Of a stretch of DNA of 64,000 nt, positions 16,654 to 25,611 are shown in pieces. Source of the stretch: Paludisphaera rhizosphaerae (GTDB taxonomy: Bacteria; Planctomycetota; Planctomycetia; Isosphaerales; Isosphaeraceae); assembly GCF_011065895.1 (NCBI RefSeq), contig NZ_JAALCR010000020.1, forward strand, positions 1 through 64,000, read 5' to 3'. Below the pieces are notes generated by a model, which was not told the DNA's origin, made no database searches, and was given only the letters and a program-made list of their open reading frames with translations. Position 1 is the first letter of the stretch. Each line of letters begins with the position of its first letter. Both the position numbers and the translations under genes were made by a program.

Positions 16654-16762
16654 GGACGGGCTCCCGGCAGGTCGTGTTTGAGAGCCCCGGCGTCCCGGCC
16701 GGGGCGGCCGTGAGTCATTGGATCAGAGCGACGGTCGGCTTGCAACCCGCGCTGAGGGGCGG

Positions 16763-17269
16763 TCAGTCCACAGAGGCCGAGCGGCGCATGGCGAACGAGC
16801 CCTTCACGCCGTCGATGTCCCAGGTCCCTTCCATTGACCGGCCCCCTTCGGACGCGACGACTCCCGAGTATGCGACGTTGTGAGAGACGCCCGCGGTTCC
16901 GTCGTACGTCTTGGTGAAGCGAAGCGTGTGAGTCGCCTCGTCGTAGCGGCCTTCGGCCGTGGCATGGAGCCAGGGGGACTGCTGATCTCCGAAGGTGTTG
17001 GCCTCCTTGATCATCGCCTTGATCCGATCGCCGTCCTGGAAGAGAAAGGCCGTGAATGCGACCGGCCGTTGCCCCGTGCCCTCCGCGTACCTGTATTCGC
17101 CCGTCCAGACCCCGGAGAGTCCGCCGGCCTTTGAGGAGGAACAGCAGGCGCAGCAACCCGTCGCGGTCTTCTTGCCGGCGTCGTCATCACCTGGCGCGGC
17201 CGAAGCGAGCGCCGCGATCGGGACGAGCACCAGCGCCAGACCATACCGTCCGTGTCGAGAGATGCCCAT
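16763..17269 (-). CDS. Secreted hypothetical protein with cysteine cluster
   Basis: The protein has 168 residues. A signal peptide (YGLALVLVPIAALASAAPG) leads to a Cys-rich stretch TGCCACCSSSK and a beta-rich domain beginning GLSGVWTGEYRYAEGTGQR and ending GTWDIDGVKGSFAMRRS. Alternating strands and the GVWTGEY and TWDIDG pair suggest a small beta-barrel of the kind that binds or repairs something at the surface, but no family is certain. The cysteine run could bind metal. Confidence 0.6.
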   Translation of the reverse strand: MGISRHGRYGLALVLVPIAALASAAPGDDDAGKKTATGCCACCSSSKAGGLSGVWTGEYRYAEGTGQRPVAFTAFLFQDGDRIKAMIKEANTFGDQQSPWLHATAEGRYDEATHTLRFTKTYDGTAGVSHNVAYSGVVASEGGRSMEGTWDIDGVKGSFAMRRSASVD

Positions 17270-17499
17270 GACGTAGACCCCCTGGAAAGAGGAAGCGGTA
17301 CAAGCGAGCCGAACGACATGCCGCTGAGGGGAGACACTGGGATCTTGGGCGCGGCCTCGGACGTTTGTCTAGCGAAAAGCTTAGGCCCATGGGTGGCCGT
17401 CCCGCCTTGACCGCGCGGCGGGGGCTGACCTACGATCGGGGGCCGTGCCCGATGAGACGGGCCATGTGGGGACGGATCGTCGCGGGCGAGGAGGATCGC

Positions 17500-18402
17500 A
17501 TGTCGCTGGTCAGGATCTTGCGCAAGGCCCCGCCGTGGGCGACGACCGCCTCGGCCTTCATCCTGGCGCTCGTGGCGGCGACGTGCGTCCCCCCCGGGCT
17601 CGTCCAGGGCGCGTTGTTTCAGTCCCCCATCATCTGGGAACTTGACGAGGTGTCGAAATTCTCCCACCTCAAGGTCTCACGAACCGGCAACACTCGGACG
17701 CTCTGGTTCGTCCGCGATAACGGCGAGGAGGTCATCGAGAGCAAGATCGACCTTTCACGACGGGCCGACCTGCTGATCGAGTACACCCGCTTCATGTTCC
17801 TCAGCTACGTCTTCAATCCCCAACCCAAGCGCTCGTTGATCGTGGGGCTGGGCGGAGGGGCGATGGTCCACTTTCTCCAGGCCAAGGAGCCTGAACTGAA
17901 GGTGGACGTCGTCGAGATCGATCCGAGCATCGTGAGCGTCGCCGACCGCTTCTTCGACGTCCGGAGCAAGGGGAACGTCGACATCAAGCTGGCCGACGGC
18001 CTGACCTACCTCAAAAACGCCGACGCCAAATACGACGTCATCTACATGGACGCCTTCCTCCGCCCCTCGGCAGGGACCGACCGGGTCGGGGTGCCCAGTC
18101 ATCTGAAGACCGAGCAGTTCTACGACCAGATCGTTCGTTCCCGGCTCAATCCCGACGGCGTCGTCGTCTTCAACCTCAACCCCCACCTCTCGGTTCTGGA
18201 AGACATTCGGACGATCAAGAGCGTCTTCCCGAACACCTACGTCTTCAAACTCACCGGTTATGAAGGGTATGTCGTGGTCGCGTCCACGGCCCAGAAGACG
18301 TGGGACTCGATCGCCATCAGCGCCGAGGCCACGCGACTCGATCATCGCTTCAAGGCGCCGTTCAAGTTCCGGGACATGGCGGGCCGTCTCGTCCGTCGTT
18401 GA
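17500..18402 (+). CDS. Spermidine/spermine synthase-like methyltransferase-fold protein
   Basis: The protein has 300 residues. ATG 17500 follows GAGGAGG at 5 bases, deciding the start against upstream in-frame codons. A signal or anchor helix (TTASAFILALVAATCVPPG) comes first. Then the aminopropyltransferase-like Rossmann domain: RSLIVGLGGGAMVHFLQAKE (nucleotide-binding glycine loop), VDVVEIDPSIVSVADRFF, IKLADGLTYLKNADAKYDVI, YMDAFL in the active-site position, and SRLNPDGVVVFNLNPH. True spermidine synthases are cytoplasmic; the N-terminal hydrophobic helix suggests this paralogue acts at or beyond the membrane, as in many planctomycete spermidine-synthase-like proteins. Substrate unknown. 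Confidence 0.82.
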   Translation: MSLVRILRKAPPWATTASAFILALVAATCVPPGLVQGALFQSPIIWELDEVSKFSHLKVSRTGNTRTLWFVRDNGEEVIESKIDLSRRADLLIEYTRFMFLSYVFNPQPKRSLIVGLGGGAMVHFLQAKEPELKVDVVEIDPSIVSVADRFFDVRSKGNVDIKLADGLTYLKNADAKYDVIYMDAFLRPSAGTDRVGVPSHLKTEQFYDQIVRSRLNPDGVVVFNLNPHLSVLEDIRTIKSVFPNTYVFKLTGYEGYVVVASTAQKTWDSIAISAEATRLDHRFKAPFKFRDMAGRLVRR

Positions 18403-18656
18403 CCGGCGACGCCCATCCCGACCTCTTGAGCCTGAGAAAGCGGCTGCGCGGTTCCGTGACGGCTGCTTCTCAACCTCGGTTCTCGCCTCGATTTCTTGGT
18501 CTGTATGGGCCTTGAGGACGCGAAACGTCGCTGAAAGCAATTATGGATTGGGGGGCTTGCTCCGAGATTGCAGCGACGGCATGATGTTTGCGTGACGTCG
18601 GCGCGTGAGTTTCCTGGTTCTCTTGAAACTCGACAAGGATCAGCGGGCGACGATAG

Positions 18657-21600
18657 GTGACGCGTCGACGACAACAGCCGCTTACTGGCTCCCTAGTCGG
18701 CGCGGCGAGGGATCACCTGGGGTTCGGTTGCGTGATGGTTCTCATCGGGTCGCGGTTTCAACGACTCCTTAACCGAGGGGTTGATAGGCCTCCCGCCGCC
18801 GGGTCCCGTTCGCCTTCGGCGATCGGGCTGCGCCATGCGCCGGGAGTCGCGACGAACTGGTGGTGTTACCCCATCGCAATCGGGTTGGGAGGGGCTGCCG
18901 TCGCGATTCGGGCCCTTCTGAAGCCGCTCGTCGGCGACGAATTCCCGCTCTTGCTCTCAGCGCTCGTGGTGGTTCTGGCATCGTGGCTTTGCGGGGCCGT
19001 TCCTGCCTTGCTGGCCCTGGGGGTGATGCTCGCGGGGTTCTCCTGGGCTTCATCGACGCTGATGGAATCGTCCACGACGGTGGGGATGAGCCTGTACGCG
19101 TTGGGGGCCGCCGCGATCACCTGGCTTGGGGCGAGGATGCGGTCGTCCCTCATGGGCTCGGAGACGGCTCGGTGGGCTGCGACGGTCGAGGGGGAGCGAT
19201 TGCTCGGCGAACAGGCCGCCCTGCTGGAGACGGCCGAGGCTCAATCGCGGCGCCTGGAGGAGTTGCTGGGAGAACTTCGCGAGAAGAACGCCTTCCTCAT
19301 GGCGATCCTCAGCCAGGCGCCGTCGGGCGTCCTGGTGGTTGAGGCGGGAACCTCGCGTTTGATCCTGAGCAACGCCGAGGCTGATCGCATCAGCCGAGGG
19401 CGGCTCCGTCCCGCCGAACCGATTGAAGGGGCTCTTCGCGCGTCCGACCGGATCGCCGCCTTCCGCTCGGACGGCACGCGATACGCCCCCGAAGAGTGGC
19501 CGCTGATCCGGTCCGTGCAAACCGGCGAGGCCGTCTGCGGCGAGGAGATCGAGATCGCTTTCCCCGACGGCGAACGTCGGCGGCTCCTTGTTCGATCTGG
19601 TCCGGCGGTCGATGAGACTGGCCGCATGATCGCCGCGGTCGCCGTCTTCGACGACGTCACCGAACGTCGAGCCGCGGAGGATGCGCTGGCCGAGAGCGAG
19701 CGCCGGTTCCGCCAACTCGCCGAGCTCATCCCTCAGGTCGTCTACATCACCAGGCCCGACGACACCATCGCGTTCCTGAACCGCCGCTGGTTCGAGTACA
19801 CCGGCGCGTCAAGCGACCACGTCGACATCAAGGACGCCTGGCTCGAATCAATCCATCCCGATGATCGAGCCCGTGTCCTGTCGGCCCGCGCCCGCTCCAA
19901 GGACCAGGGCGAGCCGACCGAGGTTGAGTATCGGGTCCGTGGACGCGATGGCTCGTATCGATGGTTCCTGGGACGGTCCAAGTGGATGCGAGACGAAGCC
20001 GGAGCGCTCTGGCAGCGGTTCGGCACCGCGACCGACATTGACGATCGTCGTCGCGCCGAGCAAGGGGCGCGGTTCCTGGCCGATGCCGGCGGTCGATTGG
20101 CTGAAGTGGCCGACGCCGAAACCACGCTTCGCGAGATCGCCCGCCTGGCCGTCCCCCAGTTCGCCGACTGGTGCGCCGTCGACGTGCTGGAGCAGGGGGG
20201 GGAGTTGCGCCGGGTCGCCGTGGCTCACGAAGACGACCCGACTGGTTTCGCCGAGGTGGTGTCGCATCGGTATCGTCTTCGACCCGACACTCCCGAAGGA
20301 CTTTACGAGGTCATTCGGAACGGCCGCCCCTCGCTGGTTCCCGAGGTCGGCGAGGTACACCTCCGCGCCGCCGCCCAGAACGAGGAGCATCTGAAGGCGC
20401 TGCGAGCCTTTCAACCGAAGTCCTATCTGTGCGTTCCCATGAACGGTCGCGACGGCGTCCTCGGCGCGATCTCGTTCACCATCACCCGCTCCGGACGTCG
20501 TTACGATCGCGCCGACCTTGAACTGGCCGTCGACCTGGCCGGCCGGGCTGGGATCGCTCTGGAGAACGGCATGCTGTACGACCGGCTTCGCGAGGACGAC
20601 CGTCGCAAGACGGACTTCCTGGCGACGCTGGCTCACGAGTTGCGCAATCCGATGGCGGCGATCAACAACGCCACGCAACTCCTCCGCCGCCCTGGAGCGA
20701 CGGAGAACGATCTGGACTGGGCCGGCGGCGTCGTCGAGCGGCAGGTCCAACATCTGGTCCATCTGGTGGATGGGTTGCTGGACGTCTCGCGGCTGACTCG
20801 CGGCCGACTCGTACTGAAGCTGGAGCCGACCTCTCTATCCGCCGTCGTCGCCTCGGGGATTGAGACCAGTCGGTCGACTCTGGAAGCCCGTCGCCAGACA
20901 CTGCGGGTCGACCTTCCCACCGAACCCGTTTCGCTCGTCGTCGACCCGACGCGAATCGCTCAGGCTGTAGCCTGTCTGTTGGAGAACGCCTCCAAGTTCT
21001 CCGAGGTCGGCGAGTCCATCGAACTCCACGTCGCCGTGGTCGACGGCAAGGCGGAGATCCGCGTGGCGGACCGAGGCGTCGGCCTTGACCCCAAGCACTT
21101 CGCTCACCTGTTCGAGCCGTTCATCCACTTCGCTCCGGTTCTGGAACGCGCGAAGGGCGGATTGGGCATCGGCCTGGCCCTCGTGAAAGGAATCGTCGAA
21201 CTGCATGGGGGAGCCGTCGAGGCGCGCAGCGAAGGGATCGGCCGGGGAAGCGAGTTCATCCTCCGGCTCCCGCTCCCCGTCGTTGAAACTCGTCCGGCTG
21301 CCCGCCGAACTGCGGGGCCTGGTCGGCGAGTTCTGGTGGTCGACGACTCGCCCGAATCCCGGAAATCGCTGGGAGGGGTCGTGAGTCGAAGCCGCTGCGA
21401 GTTTTACGAAGCCCGCGACGGCCGCCGCGCCCTCTCGCTGGCCGCCGAGGTCCGGCCCGACTTCGCGGTCGTCGACGTCGACCTGCCCGATATGTCCGGC
21501 TATGAACTCGCCGAGGCCGTCCGTCGCGAGCCCTGGGGCCGCGACGTCGTGCTCGTCGCCGTCACGGGATGGGGCCGGCGAAACGATCGCAAGCGGTCGG

Positions 21601-21692
21601 TCGAGGCCGGATTCGACCACCACCTCGTCAAGCCGGTCGATTTCGACGCACTCGCCCAGATCCTCGGGGAGCCGCCTGCGACGAGCACCTGA
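18657..21692 (+). CDS. Hybrid sensor histidine kinase (membrane, PAS-PAS-GAF-HisKA-HATPase-REC)
   Basis: The protein has 1011 residues if GTG 18657 is used; ATG 18735 is an alternative. Domains in order: a DUF4118-like four-helix membrane region (about 65-165), coiled coil (about 175-215), a PAS (about 217-345), a second PAS with PAC (about 350-470, FRQLAELIPQVVYITRP), GAF (about 475-640), HisKA with phosphoacceptor in DFLATLAHELRNPMAAI (His about 659), HATPase (N-box LLENASKFSE, G-boxes VADRGVGLD and GGLGIGLALVKGI) and a C-terminal receiver with VLVVDDSPES, aspartate in FAVVDVDLPDMSGYE and lysine in HHLVKPVD. All catalytic residues appear present. No cognate regulator or target gene lies nearby. 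Confidence 0.92.
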   Translation: MTRRRQQPLTGSLVGAARDHLGFGCVMVLIGSRFQRLLNRGVDRPPAAGSRSPSAIGLRHAPGVATNWWCYPIAIGLGGAAVAIRALLKPLVGDEFPLLLSALVVVLASWLCGAVPALLALGVMLAGFSWASSTLMESSTTVGMSLYALGAAAITWLGARMRSSLMGSETARWAATVEGERLLGEQAALLETAEAQSRRLEELLGELREKNAFLMAILSQAPSGVLVVEAGTSRLILSNAEADRISRGRLRPAEPIEGALRASDRIAAFRSDGTRYAPEEWPLIRSVQTGEAVCGEEIEIAFPDGERRRLLVRSGPAVDETGRMIAAVAVFDDVTERRAAEDALAESERRFRQLAELIPQVVYITRPDDTIAFLNRRWFEYTGASSDHVDIKDAWLESIHPDDRARVLSARARSKDQGEPTEVEYRVRGRDGSYRWFLGRSKWMRDEAGALWQRFGTATDIDDRRRAEQGARFLADAGGRLAEVADAETTLREIARLAVPQFADWCAVDVLEQGGELRRVAVAHEDDPTGFAEVVSHRYRLRPDTPEGLYEVIRNGRPSLVPEVGEVHLRAAAQNEEHLKALRAFQPKSYLCVPMNGRDGVLGAISFTITRSGRRYDRADLELAVDLAGRAGIALENGMLYDRLREDDRRKTDFLATLAHELRNPMAAINNATQLLRRPGATENDLDWAGGVVERQVQHLVHLVDGLLDVSRLTRGRLVLKLEPTSLSAVVASGIETSRSTLEARRQTLRVDLPTEPVSLVVDPTRIAQAVACLLENASKFSEVGESIELHVAVVDGKAEIRVADRGVGLDPKHFAHLFEPFIHFAPVLERAKGGLGIGLALVKGIVELHGGAVEARSEGIGRGSEFILRLPLPVVETRPAARRTAGPGRRVLVVDDSPESRKSLGGVVSRSRCEFYEARDGRRALSLAAEVRPDFAVVDVDLPDMSGYELAEAVRREPWGRDVVLVAVTGWGRRNDRKRSVEAGFDHHLVKPVDFDALAQILGEPPATST

Positions 21693-21708
21693 GACGCTCG
21701 ATCGCCGG

Positions 21709-21984
21709 TCAGTCCCCCAGGCGGATCCTCAGGTCCTCACGCTCGCGCCGGGTCGCCTCCAGATCGAACCGGACGGCCGCCAGATCGAGGCGGTAGCGTT
21801 CCAGTGCGTCTCTGGCGATCGTCATGACCCGCGAGCGGAAGAGCGCTTGCTCGACCACGTCGTTCATTAAGGGTTCCAGTTCGGCGCGGGCGTCGGACGG
21901 CAAGGCGCGAATGCGCTCGCGAAGAGCCGTCATCTCCTCGGGGACGCCGAACGCCCCTTTTCCTGTATCCTTTGTCGCGTTCAT
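21709..21984 (-). CDS. Small helical (coiled-coil) protein
   Basis: The protein has 91 residues, start ATG 21984 (the frame extends to 22167 but the extension reads like non-coding sequence). It is almost entirely alpha-helical with heptad-like spacing: EEMTALRERIRALPSDARAE, ALERYRLDLAAVRFDLEATR, REREDLRIRLGD. No membrane segment. It is tail-to-tail with the sensor kinase, 16 bases apart. Function unknown. Confidence 0.6.
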   Translation of the reverse strand: MNATKDTGKGAFGVPEEMTALRERIRALPSDARAELEPLMNDVVEQALFRSRVMTIARDALERYRLDLAAVRFDLEATRREREDLRIRLGD

Positions 21985-22189
21985 CGATGCCGCTCCCAGA
22001 TGGTGTCGAACGAACTCTAACACGCGGATCTGGGAAAGTTGTTGGGTCGCGACGGTTTTTCGGTTTCGCGAAAGACTGTCGCCTGCGTAATCGGATTGGA
22101 CGGCGCCTTCGGTTGCGTGGAGTCGTGAGAGGAACCTCAGGCCAATCCAGAAACGCCTCGACTTCACGCTTCGAGGGCGCCCTCGTCAA

Positions 22190-23308
22190 TTACTCGTCGG
22201 TCGAGACCACGCGATGGGGCTTGCCGGTTTTGTACGGCATCGCAGGCGCGTTGTGATCGATGACGGCTTCGCCTGTGGCGACGTCCAGGGTCCAGGGGCG
22301 AGGCTCGGGGAGTTGCAGCTTTCCATCGCCGATCTCCATGGGCATCCAGAGGTAGCGGGAGTCCCACTGAGCCTCAGGCTTCCACATGTCGGCCATGAAG
22401 ATCACAGTGGTGGTTTTGGTCCCCACCACCTTGAGCATCATGGTGGATTGGGAGTTGAACGTGTTCGATTCGGGAGGGGCGACGTCCTTGAACTTCGTCC
22501 AGGGGCCCGCCAGCGACTTGGACGTGGCATAGACGTTGTTGTTGGGCGTCCACCCCGTCAGCCACGAGCCGATCATGTAATACAGGCCGTCGTAGTGGAC
22601 CAGCGCACCGCCTTCGATCGGCGCCTTGATCGTGGTGACGTCCTCGAGCACGGTGAGGTAGTCGTCCGACAGCTTTGCGATATGGAAGCCGACCGGCCTG
22701 TCCTCGTAGATGAGGTACGCAGTGCCGTCGTCGTCGATGAACTGGCCGATGTCTCGCGACTCATGCTTGAGCGGCCGGAAGTGGGTGACGAACGAGTAGG
22801 GGCCCTCGATCTTGTCGGCGACCGCGACGCCCACCCGCGCCTGCCGGTAATTGGGGCCGCCGGGCTCCTCGGCGCCGTCCAGGTGCATGTACATCACGAA
22901 CTTCCCGGTCCGCGCGTTGGGGAAGACTTTGGGTCGCTCGAGGACCAGCCGCCAGTCGGGAAACCCTTTCGGACGGTTGGCGATCGGCGGAGTCGCCTCA
23001 TGCCCGGTGGACATCTGGAACGCCCGGGAGCGGAACGTCCAGTGGACCAGGTCGGTCGAGGAGTAACAGGCCACCGCGCGGAGGTCGCGGGGCAGGTCGC
23101 GCGAGCGATCCTCGCCGAACCAGTAATAGGCGTCCCCATGTTTGACGACGCCTCCTCCGTGAGCCTGGATGTGTTGGCCCCGATCGTCCGGCCAGATCGC
23201 CCCGGGGGTGATCTTCGCCGGCTCGCTTCCGAGGACCGGGCTGGCGAGGGCCATTGCACTCGCGGCGACGAACCATGCAAGGGTTGAATTTCGCGGCGTT
23301 CTCATCAT
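22190..23308 (-). CDS. Secreted glycoside hydrolase family 43-like protein
   Basis: The protein has 372 residues with a signal peptide (WFVAASAMALASPVLGSEP). The five-bladed propeller signature of GH43-like enzymes is visible: HIQAHGGGVVKHGDAYYWFG at the first blade, RAVACYSSTDLVHWTF, LERPKVFPNARTGKFVMYMH, DIGQFIDDDGTAYLIYED and IEGGALVHYDGLYYMIGS. GRD-type acidic positions correspond to D in the fourth motif and E in the fifth. The closest type is the exo-beta-1,3-galactanase/beta-galactosidase-like group; specificity cannot be assigned. A single gene, minus strand. Confidence 0.82.
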   Translation of the reverse strand: MMRTPRNSTLAWFVAASAMALASPVLGSEPAKITPGAIWPDDRGQHIQAHGGGVVKHGDAYYWFGEDRSRDLPRDLRAVACYSSTDLVHWTFRSRAFQMSTGHEATPPIANRPKGFPDWRLVLERPKVFPNARTGKFVMYMHLDGAEEPGGPNYRQARVGVAVADKIEGPYSFVTHFRPLKHESRDIGQFIDDDGTAYLIYEDRPVGFHIAKLSDDYLTVLEDVTTIKAPIEGGALVHYDGLYYMIGSWLTGWTPNNNVYATSKSLAGPWTKFKDVAPPESNTFNSQSTMMLKVVGTKTTTVIFMADMWKPEAQWDSRYLWMPMEIGDGKLQLPEPRPWTLDVATGEAVIDHNAPAMPYKTGKPHRVVSTDE

Positions 23309-23393
23309 GACGGTCGTCCTCCTTGACGCCTAGTATAATGGGGCCGCGGTGACGAAGGACCTAACGGCAGAACTTCATGGACGCCGCCAATTC

Positions 23394-24230
23394 ATGAGCA
23401 CCCCTCATCGGTACACCTCGGTCCGAAACGGCGGTCAGGCTTTAGCCCGGCTGGCGCCGGTCGTGCAAGCCGGCGTTGCGATGCTGGGGCTGGCCTACTT
23501 CCTGAACCAGGCCCAGGTGCTTCTCTCCGATGCTCAGTTCACCTGGGCCGAGCGGCGGATCGCTGGGCTGATCGCGCTGACGACGGTGGTCGGCTTTGGC
23601 CTGGCTGGCTGGGTTCTGGGGACGACTCTGAAAGTCATCGCCGGGCTGCTCGACGTTCTTGCCGACCAGGCCGAGGCGTCCTGGCGGACCGTCGACCTTA
23701 TGGAGATCCACGTCCTTCCCGCTTTGGGACGGATCGCCGCCAGGCTGGATGCCGACGGCGCTGCGGGGCAGAGCGGGGCGACCTCCACGTCGCAGCCCCG
23801 CCCGTTGAATACGGGGCGAGTCGATGCGCTTCAGAAGGACTTGGCCGCGGCGAGGGCCGACGAGGACGTTGATCGGGCCCTGGAACTTCGCGACGAACTG
23901 ACACAGCACCTCCGAGGCGAAGCCCTTCGGACGCTCGACGCCGACCTGGCGGGCTGGATCAAGGGGCTGGTGGAGGCTCGAGCCAAGGCGAAGGACGTCG
24001 ACTGGGAGGTGGCTCGCTGGGTCGCACACGCCGTCGACAGTCTGGGCGACGAACCCGAGGCCGCCCCCCTCCGCGCCGTGCTCCCGGAAATCCGCCGCCG
24101 CGCCGGTCTCTGCCACGTCTGCGGTCGCGCCGTCGCCGGAGGCCGTGACGTCTGCGGCCGCTGCGCCCCTGATGCTGCTTCCGGAGCCTCCCCACGCCGA
24201 ACCCCCAACGGGGAGAAGGACCGACGATGA
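23394..24230 (+). CDS. Membrane protein with C-terminal zinc ribbon
   Basis: The protein has 278 residues from ATG 23394. Two transmembrane helices (VVQAGVAMLGLAYFLNQAQ, and IAGLIALTTVVGFGLAGWVL) are followed by a long cytoplasmic helical domain (KDLAAARADEDVDRALELRD) and a terminal CHVCGRAVAGGRDVCGRC zinc-binding pair. Its stop overlaps the next gene's ATG by 4 bases, so the two zinc-ribbon membrane proteins are probably co-translated partners. Function unknown. Confidence 0.65.
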   Translation: MSTPHRYTSVRNGGQALARLAPVVQAGVAMLGLAYFLNQAQVLLSDAQFTWAERRIAGLIALTTVVGFGLAGWVLGTTLKVIAGLLDVLADQAEASWRTVDLMEIHVLPALGRIAARLDADGAAGQSGATSTSQPRPLNTGRVDALQKDLAAARADEDVDRALELRDELTQHLRGEALRTLDADLAGWIKGLVEARAKAKDVDWEVARWVAHAVDSLGDEPEAAPLRAVLPEIRRRAGLCHVCGRAVAGGRDVCGRCAPDAASGASPRRTPNGEKDRR

Positions 24231-25381
24231 GCGTCCGAGTCCGTTGCACGAAGTGCCAGTCCGCCTTCCTCGCTTCTGAACTCCCGGGGAGCGTCGTCGC
24301 CTGCCCCAAGTGCGGAGCCAAGCTCAAATTGCCCGGCGCGACGAAGCCCGAGCCCACACTTCCTCGTATCGTCCCCGTCCGAGACGAAGCCCCGGATGAG
24401 GCGACGTCCGTCTTCCGACCCTCGCCCGAGGCCCGCGAACGAAAATCGTCTCGTCGCAAACTCTGGTTGGCCGCGCTGGGGCTGCTCCTGCTGGCGGGCG
24501 TTTCGGCGTTCCTCGTTCTTTGGCCGAGGTTCCAAAAGAAAAAGACCAACGACCCCGTCGAACGCGTCGCCCAGGCGTATCTCCAGGCCCTCGTCGACCA
24601 CGACGCAGAGGCTCAGAAGCGACTGGGGGTCGTCGAGGACCCTCCCGCCATCAGCGGCTACTTCGACGCCTCCCGCGACAAATCCAAGAGTCGCACGCTC
24701 CGGGGGCCGTTCGCGCCGATCGCTGCCCTCCACCGCAAGATCGACGGCGAGTTCGCCTACGATTCGTCGATCCGTCGTTTTACGCCTCGAAACCCGCTCG
24801 GCGCGGCTGGCGAGACTCTCGACGCTCTCCACGAAGCCAAGGCCGACGCCAAGAAGTCCGGCGTTTACGAGAAGATGGCCAGCGGCGATCCAAACGACAT
24901 CTTCGAAGCTGCCGAGGGGTTCGGAAAGGTCTTCGAGCAATTGGCCGAGGGGGCGCTCGCTCCGAAGAAAATCCTCCCCACCTACAAGATGCTCGTCGAG
25001 GACGCCAAACCCCCTCTGCCGGCCGAGCCGAAAACGTTGGCATTGGACGTCGGGGAGTCTCCCCCGACCTGGGAGGCGCTCCTGAAGCGGCCTTTCTTCA
25101 ACCTCAAGGCCGATGGCCCGTTCATCTACGATCGCGCCGTGGTCGTCGCCCGGGCGACCGATGAACTGGGATCTCCCGGAGATCCTCCCGTCCCGTTGCG
25201 GCTCACGCTCGTACGTTTCCGCCTTGAGGGAATCGACACCGCCTGGCGTGTCGTCGAGGCTCGCCGGATTCTCCCTGAGCCGGCCCCGACCTCTGAGTCG
25301 ATCGACCACGAGCCTTCGCCCTCGGCGCCGATTCTCAGATCCCCCGGCGAACATGCTCCCAGCGCCCCTCCCGCTTCTTGA
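24227..25381 (+). CDS. Zinc-ribbon membrane protein (MJ0042-type N-terminus)
   Basis: The protein has 384 residues. Residues 1-35 contain a CxxC...CxxC ribbon (VRCTKCQSAFLAS, then VVACPKCGAKLKLPG) of the MJ0042 type. A single transmembrane helix (LWLAALGLLLLAGVSAFLVL, about 82-101) separates it from a large domain with NDPVERVAQAYLQALVDHDA, reminiscent of secreted SnoaL-like or repeat domains, and a proline/serine-rich end. This zinc-ribbon plus helix plus outer-domain layout is common in planctomycetes. Last host gene before the prophage. Confidence 0.65.
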   Translation: MSVRVRCTKCQSAFLASELPGSVVACPKCGAKLKLPGATKPEPTLPRIVPVRDEAPDEATSVFRPSPEARERKSSRRKLWLAALGLLLLAGVSAFLVLWPRFQKKKTNDPVERVAQAYLQALVDHDAEAQKRLGVVEDPPAISGYFDASRDKSKSRTLRGPFAPIAALHRKIDGEFAYDSSIRRFTPRNPLGAAGETLDALHEAKADAKKSGVYEKMASGDPNDIFEAAEGFGKVFEQLAEGALAPKKILPTYKMLVEDAKPPLPAEPKTLALDVGESPPTWEALLKRPFFNLKADGPFIYDRAVVVARATDELGSPGDPPVPLRLTLVRFRLEGIDTAWRVVEARRILPEPAPTSESIDHEPSPSAPILRSPGEHAPSAPPAS

Positions 25382-25441
25382 CCGTTCTCCTCATCATCCG
25401 CGCTCGCGCGGGACGATGGAGACGCTACAATGACGCACTGA

Positions 25442-25514
25442 GGGCGATTAACTCAGCGGTTAGAGTGCCTGCCTTACAAGCAGGACGTCGGGGGTTCGAA
25501 TCCCTCATCGCCCA
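25442..25514 (+). tRNA. tRNA-Val (anticodon TAC), prophage insertion site
   Basis: A 73-nt cloverleaf. Acceptor GGGCGAT pairs with ATCGCCC; the anticodon stem CCTGC/GCAGG encloses loop CTTACAA (anticodon TAC); the T arm is GGGGG, TTCGAAT, CCCTC with one G-T pair; discriminator A. The 3' CCA is not encoded. TACAAT at 25426-25431 is a plausible -10 box. The integrase gene begins 97 bases downstream, so the 3' half of this tRNA is the likely attL core, left intact by the integration. Confidence 0.95.
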
Positions 25515-25611
25515 CTAGGAAGACGTTGAAAACAAAAGACTTGCGGCGACAGTGTTCATGGGTTTACAATCTCCTTTTTCCGTAGACTACGGTAAAACGG
25601 AGGTCGGACCC

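Noticed and set aside
22214-23287. A 357-codon rightward frame opposite the GH43-like gene
   Set aside because: Shadow composition; the GH43-like motifs and signal peptide are on the minus strand.
23831-25354. A 507-codon leftward frame opposite the zinc-ribbon membrane genes
   Set aside because: Shadow of two frames that have start sites, zinc ribbons and transmembrane helices.
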